DNA from: an uncultured Rubrivivax sp.
Lineage (GTDB): Bacteria; Pseudomonadota; Gammaproteobacteria; Burkholderiales; Burkholderiaceae_C
Assembly (NCBI GenBank): GCA_937975735.1
Contig: CALJUI010000199.1
Span: forward strand, 1 to 5,614
Reading direction: 5' to 3'
DNA: 5,614 nt
How positions within the stretch are numbered: position 1 is the first letter of the stretch; the number at the start of each line of letters is the position of its first letter. The notes beneath the pieces were generated by a model. The model saw only the letters and a list, made by a program, of their open reading frames with translations. It made no database searches and was not told where the DNA came from. Made by a program: the position numbers and the translations under genes. This document shows, piece by piece, positions 1 through 5,614 of this stretch.

Positions 1-560
1 TTGACGAGAGTGTCTCCAACGCGGTCGCAAACGGCCTTGAGCGACGCGGCGTCGGTGCCGGCGGCCGCCTGGCGTGCGACACCGGCATGGCCGGTGGGCC
101 GGCCGTCGAGGTCGGTGGTGGGCTCGGCGCTGAGCAGCCAGGGCGCGGCGTCGGCGCCGAAGCGCACCGGCACCGGGCCGAAGGCGCGGCCCTCGCGCAG
201 GGCCTCTCGGACCGCATCGGCACCGGCGCCGGCGTCGAAGGTGTCCAGCAGCGTGGCGGCCTCGGGCTGGCGCGGCTGACCGGCGGGCGCCTGCCAGTCG
301 CGCCAGAGGCCGTCGCGATCGACCGCCCAGCGGACCTCGCCCGACAGCGATTGCTGTGCACGCTGACGCTGGTCCAGCCCCTGGGTCGATCGCGCCCGAT
401 GCAGTCGCGCCAGCAGGAAGCCGCAGCCGGCGGCCAGGACGACGAGGGTCAGCACCAGCACGATCTGCCCCGCGCTCGCTGCCGACCCGCTGACCGAAGC
501 GCAGCCGCCGAGGCTCGCTGCGCCGGCGATGGTCCCGAACCGCTGGCGCCGTGATCGCAT
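1..560 (-). CDS. Membrane-anchored PAS-like sensor protein, N-terminal part (possible histidine kinase), truncated by the window edge
   Basis: Reading the minus strand from the ATG at 560-558 gives 186 open codons with no stop before the left edge, so the C-terminus is missing. Codons end overwhelmingly in G or C, as in the neighbouring genes. The protein starts with a basic stretch (MRSRRQR). A strong hydrophobic helix lies at about residues 31-53 (GQIVLVLTLVVLAAGCGFLL, then ARL), which is a probable transmembrane anchor. Residues about 75-164 look like a PAS fold: an opening WAVDRDGLWRDW, a middle alpha-helical part, and a closing strand pair with WLLSAEP and LDGRPTGHAGVAR, the last resembling the usual 'dGrp.Gy.Gvar' end of PAS domains. 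No catalytic domain is visible. A sensor kinase is inferred from this architecture and from the divergent Hpt and receiver genes. It could equally be another membrane PAS signalling protein. The coding call is firmer than the function. Confidence 0.62.
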   Translation of the reverse strand, partial: MRSRRQRFGTIAGAASLGGCASVSGSAASAGQIVLVLTLVVLAAGCGFLLARLHRARSTQGLDQRQRAQQSLSGEVRWAVDRDGLWRDWQAPAGQPRQPEAATLLDTFDAGAGADAVREALREGRAFGPVPVRFGADAAPWLLSAEPTTDLDGRPTGHAGVARQAAAGTDAASLKAVCDRVGDTLV

Positions 561-566
561 GCGGGG

Positions 567-572
567 ATTGTA
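567..572 (-). promoter_or_regulatory. Candidate -10 box for the divergent sensor gene
   Basis: On the minus strand the hexamer TACAAT matches the sigma-70 -10 consensus at 5 of 6 positions and lies only 6 bases before the sensor ATG. No purine-rich ribosome-binding site separates the two. Transcription would start at or next to the A of the ATG, giving a leaderless mRNA. No convincing -35 hexamer is seen 16-18 bases upstream, so the call is tentative. Confidence 0.4.
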
Positions 573-581
573 CGGAGCGCC

Positions 582-608
582 TCAAGTTCGGCCGCGGACT
601 GCCGTTAC
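582..608 (+). promoter_or_regulatory. Candidate sigma-28 (FliA) promoter for the Hpt/c-di-GMP operon
   Basis: TCAA at 582-585 is followed by exactly 15 bases and then GCCGTTAC at 601-608. The sigma-28 consensus is TAAA-N15-GCCGATAA, so the match is 3 of 4 in the -35 core (and TCAAGTT against TAAAGTT over the longer form) and 6 of 8 in the -10. The same GCGCCTCAAG context recurs at the second candidate at 5154-5180. A start site near 615 would give a leader of about 120 bases to the preferred Hpt start at 738. The gene order fits motility control, but the site is read by eye and untested. Confidence 0.55.
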
Positions 609-737
609 CTGCGGGACATCGGTCCTGCGGGTGCGCCGCGATGCGCGCGCGTCGGGCTGATGCCACACTTCAACGCGACCATGCACCGGATCCTAGCTCG
701 ACGTCGACGCAGTGCCGAACCGGCCGCCGGCGGCGCC

Positions 738-1094
738 ATGCCCGGCGCGGTGATCGACGCCGCGGCGCTCGCGCGGCTGCGCGACCTCGATCCCGACGAC
801 TCGCGCGGCTTTCTGCGCCAGCTGCTGCAGACCTACGAGGCATCGATGGTCCGCCACCTCGGCCGGCTCGGCGCGCTCGACGCGGTCGCCGACGCGAAGG
901 CGGCCGGCGAGATCGCCCACACGCTGAAGTCGTCGTCGGCCAGCGTCGGCGCGCTCGCCTTCTCGGCCCGCTGTGCGGAGCTCGAGCGCTGCGTGAAGAA
1001 CGGCGCGATGGGTGACATCGTGCCGGCCTTGAACGCCGTTCGCACCGAAGGCGATCGTGTGCTCGAGGCGGTTCGGGCTATGCTTCAGAACTGA
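738..1094 (+). CDS. Stand-alone histidine phosphotransfer (Hpt) protein
   Basis: Single-domain phosphorelay intermediate that takes a phosphoryl group from a hybrid kinase receiver and passes it to a response regulator, or the reverse, in the cytoplasm. From the start chosen here the protein is 118 residues, the usual size for a free Hpt protein. The motif HTLKSSSASVGA holds the phospho-accepting histidine (residue 61 from this start) followed by the conserved K and small residues on a helix. The flanking helices (DPDDSRGFLRQLLQTYEASM before, ARCAELERCVKNGAMGDI after) fit the four-helix bundle. In-frame ATGs also exist at 660 and 681. The 738 start is preferred because codons before it are unlike the rest (CCA, CTA, GCT, CGA, CGT, AGT) and because Hpt homology begins just after it. 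None of the starts has a clear ribosome-binding site. The gene lies 15 bp before the receiver-domain gene, its likely phosphorelay partner. Confidence 0.88.
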   Translation: MPGAVIDAAALARLRDLDPDDSRGFLRQLLQTYEASMVRHLGRLGALDAVADAKAAGEIAHTLKSSSASVGALAFSARCAELERCVKNGAMGDIVPALNAVRTEGDRVLEAVRAMLQN

Positions 1095-1109
1095 TCTGCC
1101 GCGTCCCTG

Positions 1110-3323
1110 ATGACCCCGCCCCCCTTCGCCGAGGACCCGCCCGTCGAGCAGCCGCGAGTCATGCTGGTCGACGACGACGAGGTCAACCTGATGCTGACCG
1201 CGATGGCGCTGCGCGAGCGCGGCTTCCAGATCACCGAGGCCGACAGCGGCGAGCGGGCGCTCGAACTGCTGGCGGGCTGGACGCCCGACATCGTCGTGCT
1301 GGACGCGCAGATGCCGGGGCTGGACGGATTCGACACCTGCCGAAGGCTGCGTGCGATGCCGGGCTTCGAATTCGTGCCGGTGCTGATGCTCACCGGCCTG
1401 GAGGACGACGAATCGATCTCGCGCGCCTACCGGGCCGGCGCGACCGACTTCTTCGTCAAGTCCACCCAGTGGAGCCTGCTCAACGAGCGGCTGCGCTACA
1501 TGCTGCGCAGCTCGCGCATGCGGATGGAGCTCGAGCGCAGCAAGGGCAAGCTCGCCCGCGCGCAGGATCTCGCGCGCATGGGCAGCTTCGACTGGCGCCG
1601 CTTCGACGGTGGGCTGGTCGTGCAGCCCGAGGGCCTGCGCGTGCTCGGCCTGATGCCCGGCGGCACGGTGACCCTGCGCCGGCTGCTCCACCTGGTGCGG
1701 CGGGAGGAGCGCGAAGCGCTGTTCCGGCTGCTGCGCGAGCGGCTGCGGCACAGCTCGGTGCTGGCCACCGACGTCACGACGGCCCAGCCCGACGGCCGCC
1801 AGCGCGTGATCCACGTCGAGGCCGAGCCGGAGTTCAACGAACACGGCCAGTGCGTCGGCTACACCGGCATCGTCCAGGACGTGACCGACCGCCGCGAGGC
1901 CGAGGACCATATCCGCCACCTGGCGAACTTCGACACCCTGACCGGGCTGCCGAATCGCCACCAGCTGATCCTGCGCGCCGAGCGCGCGCTCGAGCAGGCT
2001 CGGCGCCTGCAGCACCCGTTCGCGCTGCTGCTGATCGACCTGGACCGCTTCAAGGTCATCAACGACACCCTCGGCCACGGCGCCGGTGACGAGTTGCTGC
2101 GCCAGGTCTCGCAGCGCCTGCGTGCCTGCGTGCGCCACAGCGACCAGGTTATGGACGGCACGCTGGAGGTCGCCGGGGGGCGCACGCACCGGGCGCTGGA
2201 GGCCGTCGGACGGCTGGGTGGCGACGAGTTCGTCGCGCTGCTGCCCGAGGTCGGCGGCGAACGCGACGCCGAACGCGTCGCGCAGCGCGTGCTCGAGGTG
2301 ATGCGCGAGCCGATCGTGGTCGGCGGCCAGGAGTGCTTCGTCACCGCCAGCGTCGGCGTCGCGATCTACCCGCGCGACGGCGAGTCGGTGGTCGACCTGC
2401 TGCGCAACGCCGACGTGGCGATGTACTCGGTCAAGGGCCAGGGCCGCAACGGCGCCGCGATCTACACGCCGGCACTGTCCGGGGCGGGGCGCGAGAAGCT
2501 CGAGCTGGAGACCGCGCTGCACAAGGCGATCGAGCGCGACGAACTGGTGCTGCACTACCAGCCGCAGGTGGACGTGCGCATCGGCCGCATGGTCGGGGTC
2601 GAGGCGCTGATGCGCTGGCAGCGCGGCGACACGCTGATGGCGCCGGGCCAGTTCATTCCGCTGGCCGAGGACAACGGTCTGATCGTTCCGATGTCCGAGT
2701 GGGCCCTGCGCGAGGCCGCCAAGCAGGCCAAGGTCTGGCGCCAGCGATTCGGATTCGACAGCACGATCTCGGTGAACCTGCCGACGACGATGTTCTCGCG
2801 CACCGACCTGATCGAGAACATCCACGAGGCGGTGACCTCGCAGGGCGTGCCGCACTCGGTGCTTCGGCTGGAGATCACCGAGGACAACCTGATGAAGGAC
2901 CTGCAGAGCGTGATCCCCGCGCTGCACCGCCTCAACGAGATCGGCGTCGAGGTCTCGATCGATGACTTCGGCACCGGCACCTCGTCGCTGTCGCGCCTGT
3001 CGACGCTGCCGATCGCCGAACTGAAGATCGACCGCAGCTTCGTGCGCGACCTGGGCATCACACCGCAGAGCCCGGCCATCGTCTCGGCGATCATCGCGCT
3101 GGCCAAGGCGCTCGGGCTGCGCGTCGTCGCCGAGGGCGTCGAGATGCTGCGCCAGATGGAGGTGCTGCAGCGCCTGGGCTGCAGCGTGATGCAGGGCTAC
3201 ATGTTCTGCCGGCCGGTGTCCGGCCAGGCGCTCGAACACTGGCTCGAGACCGCGGTGCTGCCGCGCAGCGACGTGCTGCCGCAGAAGCTGGCCGAACTCG
3301 GGGTCGGCCAGCGCCAGCACTGA
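1110..3323 (+). CDS. REC-PAS-GGDEF-EAL response regulator, c-di-GMP phosphodiesterase with possible cyclase activity
   Basis: A 737-residue soluble signalling protein. The receiver domain (about 15-130) has the acidic pair D21/D22, phospho-acceptor D65 in VVLDAQMPG, T95 and K117, so it should be phosphorylatable. A helix (about 130-158) leads to a PAS domain of the PAS_3 type (about 150-262), ending VGYTGIVQDVTDRREAED. The GGDEF domain (about 270-452) has DTLTGLPNR, LIDLDRFKVIND (D310, N318, D319) and an intact GGDEF at 370-374. The inhibitory RxxD (RHSD, 342-345) is pushed 19 residues too far away by an insertion. The EAL domain (about 463-712) keeps E498 of EAL, N556, E588 in LEITE, D618/D619 in IDDFGTG, K639 in LKID, E675 in AEGVE and Q695 in QGY, so c-di-GMP hydrolysis to pGpG is expected. 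An odd residue is T624 where DDFGTGYSSL usually has Y. It probably receives phosphate from the Hpt protein encoded just upstream. No ribosome-binding site is obvious. M18 is a possible but shorter start. Confidence 0.95.
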   Translation: MTPPPFAEDPPVEQPRVMLVDDDEVNLMLTAMALRERGFQITEADSGERALELLAGWTPDIVVLDAQMPGLDGFDTCRRLRAMPGFEFVPVLMLTGLEDDESISRAYRAGATDFFVKSTQWSLLNERLRYMLRSSRMRMELERSKGKLARAQDLARMGSFDWRRFDGGLVVQPEGLRVLGLMPGGTVTLRRLLHLVRREEREALFRLLRERLRHSSVLATDVTTAQPDGRQRVIHVEAEPEFNEHGQCVGYTGIVQDVTDRREAEDHIRHLANFDTLTGLPNRHQLILRAERALEQARRLQHPFALLLIDLDRFKVINDTLGHGAGDELLRQVSQRLRACVRHSDQVMDGTLEVAGGRTHRALEAVGRLGGDEFVALLPEVGGERDAERVAQRVLEVMREPIVVGGQECFVTASVGVAIYPRDGESVVDLLRNADVAMYSVKGQGRNGAAIYTPALSGAGREKLELETALHKAIERDELVLHYQPQVDVRIGRMVGVEALMRWQRGDTLMAPGQFIPLAEDNGLIVPMSEWALREAAKQAKVWRQRFGFDSTISVNLPTTMFSRTDLIENIHEAVTSQGVPHSVLRLEITEDNLMKDLQSVIPALHRLNEIGVEVSIDDFGTGTSSLSRLSTLPIAELKIDRSFVRDLGITPQSPAIVSAIIALAKALGLRVVAEGVEMLRQMEVLQRLGCSVMQGYMFCRPVSGQALEHWLETAVLPRSDVLPQKLAELGVGQRQH

Positions 3324-3341
3324 ACGAGCGACGCCGGGCCG

Positions 3342-5120
3342 ATGGGCGCGACCCCGAACGCCGCCGCGTCGACGCCGGCCCAGCTGGCCAAGGGCGCGTT
3401 GCGGCGGCTGGCGGCGGCCCAGCAGGAGCCGACCCCGGACAACTTCGCCCGCGCCTACGCGCAGGAGGCGCAGGCCGCCGGCCAGCCGGCGAGCGCCGAC
3501 CACTCGCGCCAGTTCATCGACCGGCTGGTCGCGCGCGCCGTCGACGATCCGGCCGAGCGCGCCGAACTCGCGCAGGCATTGATGAGGGGTCTGGGCGGCG
3601 GCGGCTGGCAGGCCGCCGACCGGCTCTGGGAGCAGATCGGCGCGCGGCCGACGCCCTGGGCGGGCCTGCTCGAGCGGCTCGCCCGCGGCCTCGAGCGCGG
3701 CGGCCGCCAGTGGACCGCGGCGCGCAAGAAGGACAGCCTGCAGCGCGTGCTCGACGGCAGCCGGATGGACGCCACCCGATTGCAGCAGCGCCTGCAGTCG
3801 CTGCTGCAGGCCTGGGAGACCGATGGCGCCGCGGAGCCGCCTGCCGAGGACGGAGGCGGCGCCCCGGAGGACCTGCCGACCGACACCGAGCAGCCGGCGC
3901 CGGCCGGTGCGTCGGCCGAGGACGGAGCCGGGTGGTCGGCCGTGGCCGGCATGCTCGGCGCGACCGTGCAGGCCAGCCTGCCGGCCGACGAGCCGCGCGC
4001 CGCCGAGATCGCCGACGCCCTTGCGCCGCTGGCCGACCGGCTGGTCCGCGAGGGCGCGACGATCGAGACCGTTCAGGCCATCGACGCGCTGTGCCAGCGG
4101 GCACGGCGCTGGCTGGCCCACCGCCAGCACCTGTTCGACGCGCTCGAGACCCTGTGCGGCGAACTCGGCGCCGGCCTCGCCGACCTCGCGGAGGACGACA
4201 GCTGGGCACGCGGGCAGTGTGAGCGCCTGCGTGCCGAGCTTGCCGACGGTGCCAGCGCGCGCGGCGTGCGGGCGGCCGCCCAGATGCTGGCCGAAACCCG
4301 CGAAAGGCAGCGACAGCTGCGCGCCGAGCGTGACGCCGCGCGCGACGCGCTGAAAGGCTTCATCCAGCGTCTGCTCAACGAGGTCGGCGAGCTGGGTCAG
4401 CACACCGACCGCTTCGAGGAGAGCGTGGGCCGCCATGCGCGTGCGATCGAGCAGGCCGAGTCGCTCGAAGGTCTGGCCGGCGTCGTGCGTGAGCTCGTCG
4501 ACGAGAGCCGTGCGGTGCAGTCGATCGTGCGCCAGGCCCAGGACCGGCTGCACAGCGAACACGCCAAGGCCGGCGAACTGGCCGATCGCGTGCGGGAGCT
4601 CGAGGGCGAGCTGCGACGATTGTCCGACGAGGTCTCGACCGACGTGCTGACCCAGGTCGCGAACCGGCGCGGCCTGGCCCGGGCCTTCGACGCCGAGTGC
4701 GCGCGCATCGGGCGCGACGGCGCCGGTGCACTGGCGATCGGTCTGCTCGACATCGACAATTTCAAGAGGCTCAACGATTCGCTCGGCCACGCCGCCGGCG
4801 ACAGCGCGCTGAAGGCGCTGGCGGCGACGGTGCGCGAGCGGCTGCGGCCGGTCGACACGGTGGCGCGTTTCGGCGGCGAGGAGTTCGTCGTGCTGCTGCC
4901 GGGCACGCCGGTCGAGGAGGGGCAGCAAGCGCTGACCCGGCTGCAGCGCTCGCTCAGCGCCAGCCTGTTCATGCACGACGGCCAGGAGGTCTTCGTGACC
5001 TTCTCCGCCGGCGTCACCCAATGGCGGCCCGGCGAGGCCATCGACGCTGCGCTCGAGCGTGCCGACGAGGCCCTGTACGAGGCCAAACGGACTGGCAAGA
5101 ACCGCACCTGCATCGCCTGA
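3342..5120 (+). CDS. Soluble diguanylate cyclase with long N-terminal helical region (GGEEF)
   Basis: Makes cyclic-di-GMP from two GTP. The 592-residue protein has no signal peptide or membrane helix. Residues about 12-155 form a helical region beginning TPAQLAKGALRRLAAAQQEP, then TPDNFARAYA, a style seen at the N-terminus of some betaproteobacterial GGDEF proteins but of no function known to me. Residues about 159-197 are a flexible Pro/Ala/Asp/Glu linker. A second helical block follows (about 198-310), and about 312-432 is charged, heptad-like and probably a coiled coil that dimerises the enzyme. The GGDEF domain (about 433-592) shows DVLTQVANRRGL, LLDIDNFKRLND (D470, N478, D479) and active-site GGEEF at 511-515. 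RPVD at 502-505 sits exactly five residues before it, so the inhibitory I-site is intact. It ends in the usual DEALYEAKRTGKNR. The gene starts 18 bp after the GGDEF-EAL gene and should be co-transcribed with it. What it senses is unknown. Confidence 0.94.
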   Translation: MGATPNAAASTPAQLAKGALRRLAAAQQEPTPDNFARAYAQEAQAAGQPASADHSRQFIDRLVARAVDDPAERAELAQALMRGLGGGGWQAADRLWEQIGARPTPWAGLLERLARGLERGGRQWTAARKKDSLQRVLDGSRMDATRLQQRLQSLLQAWETDGAAEPPAEDGGGAPEDLPTDTEQPAPAGASAEDGAGWSAVAGMLGATVQASLPADEPRAAEIADALAPLADRLVREGATIETVQAIDALCQRARRWLAHRQHLFDALETLCGELGAGLADLAEDDSWARGQCERLRAELADGASARGVRAAAQMLAETRERQRQLRAERDAARDALKGFIQRLLNEVGELGQHTDRFEESVGRHARAIEQAESLEGLAGVVRELVDESRAVQSIVRQAQDRLHSEHAKAGELADRVRELEGELRRLSDEVSTDVLTQVANRRGLARAFDAECARIGRDGAGALAIGLLDIDNFKRLNDSLGHAAGDSALKALAATVRERLRPVDTVARFGGEEFVVLLPGTPVEEGQQALTRLQRSLSASLFMHDGQEVFVTFSAGVTQWRPGEAIDAALERADEALYEAKRTGKNRTCIA

Positions 5121-5153
5121 GCGCGGGCGGTCACGATCGCACACAAGGGCGCC

Positions 5154-5180
5154 TCAAGCCGGCGCCATCGCGTCCGATAT
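5154..5180 (+). promoter_or_regulatory. Candidate sigma-28 (FliA) promoter for the gene at 5214
   Basis: TCAA at 5154-5157, exactly 15 bases, then TCCGATAT at 5173-5180. Against TAAA-N15-GCCGATAA this is 3 of 4 and 6 of 8, with the diagnostic CCGATA core intact. The preceding GCGCCTCAAG is identical to that at 577-586 before the Hpt operon. Transcription would start near 5187 and leave a leader of about 26 bases before the ATG at 5214. It is the only promoter-like sequence seen in the 93-base gap. Confidence 0.6.
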
Positions 5181-5213
5181 GGGTAAACGATCTCAGCCGA
5201 ACCGCCCAGACGC

Positions 5214-5614
5214 ATGGACCTCGTCGCCAAGACCCTTGCGCCGGTGCGCCGAGCCGCGCACCAGTTCTTCCGCTGCCACCTGCAGCTCAGCCTGCGCGGC
5301 GGCCTGCACGTCGAGCTGGTGGAACGCCCCGGGGCACCCCGGCCGCCGACCGCCGACGAACTCGCGGCGCAGCGCGAGCGCGCCGACTTCCAGCGCATCC
5401 GGCACCAGCTGCGCGAGATCCTGGACGAGGACAGCGACCACCGACACACGCTGCGCCACCTGGCCTTCGTCGAGACGGCGCTGGCCGAGGAAGGGCTGGC
5501 GGCGCTGTACACGATGCCGCTGGACGTGCTGCAGCGCGCGCTGCAGCAGTTCGAGGATCTGGTGACGAACTGGGGCCCCGAGGGGCTGGCCAGCCTGCGT
5601 TCGCGCATGGCGGT
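5214..5614 (+). CDS. Uncharacterised protein, N-terminal part, truncated by the window edge
   Basis: The frame is open from the ATG at 5214 to the right edge (133 codons plus two bases). An in-frame TAA at 5184-5186 makes this the first available ATG, and codons end mostly in G or C as in the neighbours. I cannot assign it to a named family. It appears soluble. A basic N-terminal segment (about 1-30) is followed by a short beta-like stretch (LHVELVERPGA) and a proline-rich turn (PRPP). Next comes a charged helix (about 46-76, ADELAAQRERADFQRIRHQL onwards), then RHLAFVETALAEEGLAALYT (about 81-100), PLDVLQRALQQFEDLVTNW (about 102-120) and GLASLRSRMA. The end looks like an alpha-helical bundle with no cofactor motif or transmembrane helix. 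Its own sigma-28-type promoter suggests a role in motility or chemotaxis, which is inference only. No ribosome-binding site is obvious. Confidence 0.8.
   Translation, partial: MDLVAKTLAPVRRAAHQFFRCHLQLSLRGGLHVELVERPGAPRPPTADELAAQRERADFQRIRHQLREILDEDSDHRHTLRHLAFVETALAEEGLAALYTMPLDVLQRALQQFEDLVTNWGPEGLASLRSRMA

Noticed and set aside
1..554. Plus-strand open frames opposite the sensor gene (1-279 and 87-554).
   Set aside because: Their translations are rich in R, A, S and P with no motif. The minus-strand frame there has a transmembrane helix, a PAS-like pattern and codon use like the neighbouring genes.
498..560. A lipobox-like LGGC at residues 17-20 of the divergent sensor protein.
   Set aside because: The preceding segment (FGTIAGAASLGG) is only weakly hydrophobic, and a far stronger transmembrane helix follows at residues 31-53. 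An inner-membrane anchor is the simpler reading.
615..626. Small inverted repeat GGAC-ATCG-GTCC downstream of the first sigma-28 candidate, as an operator.
   Set aside because: The arms are only four bases with no extended symmetry or second copy in the window.
660..737. A 26-residue N-terminal extension of the Hpt protein from the ATGs at 660 or 681.
   Set aside because: Its codons do not match the strong G/C third-position bias of the gene, it is arginine-rich without motif, and Hpt similarity starts after 738. It is not excluded, since no start has a ribosome-binding site.
693..5144. A 1483-codon open frame on the minus strand covering all three operon genes.
   Set aside because: It lies antisense to three genes with clear domain motifs and catalytic residues, crosses both intergenic gaps, and its translation is a low-complexity mix of R, L, Q, H, A and D with no domain. 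Very GC-rich coding DNA commonly leaves such stop-free antisense frames.
5148..5166. A possible hairpin (GGCGCC, seven-base loop, GGCGCC) after the diguanylate cyclase gene, as an intrinsic terminator.
   Set aside because: The stem is only six base pairs and is not extendable, no T-run follows, and it overlaps the sigma-28 promoter candidate. Self-complementary GGCGCC is common at this base composition.
4397..5608. A 403-codon minus-strand open frame across the end of the cyclase gene and the last gene.
   Set aside because: Its translation is a serine/arginine-rich string without domains, it opposes a conserved GGEEF domain, and it crosses a promoter region.

Overview
The window is very GC-rich, and the codons of its real genes end almost always in G or C. 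The gene content is two-component and cyclic-di-GMP signalling proteins of a style common in Betaproteobacteria of the order Burkholderiales (Leptothrix/Rubrivivax-like lineages). That placement is an inference from composition and protein style, not from a database match.

Layout: (1) 1-560, minus strand: the N-terminal 186 codons of a membrane-anchored protein that runs off the left edge. It has one transmembrane helix and then a PAS-like segment, so it may be the start of a sensor (histidine) kinase. (2) 561-737: a divergent intergenic region. It holds a -10-like box almost touching the sensor start codon and, on the other strand, a good candidate flagellar sigma-28 (FliA) promoter. (3) 738-5120, plus strand: three tightly spaced genes (15 and 18 bp gaps) that look like one operon: a small orphan Hpt phosphotransfer protein, a REC-PAS-GGDEF-EAL response regulator, and a soluble coiled-coil diguanylate cyclase. 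(4) 5121-5213: a short gap with a second sigma-28-type promoter. (5) 5214-5614: the first 133 codons of an unrecognised protein that runs off the right edge.

Working model (inference): the divergent membrane sensor feeds phosphate through the Hpt protein to the receiver domain of the GGDEF-EAL protein. That protein keeps all the catalytic residues for cyclic-di-GMP hydrolysis and the core ones for synthesis. The last gene of the operon makes cyclic-di-GMP and carries an intact product-inhibition site. The two matching promoter candidates have identical spacing and the same CTCAAG core. They suggest that the whole cyclic-di-GMP module and the unknown downstream gene belong to the late flagellar regulon, so that they would be made only when a flagellum is being completed.

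No RNA genes, mobile elements, CRISPR arrays, attachment sites or convincing intrinsic terminators were seen.
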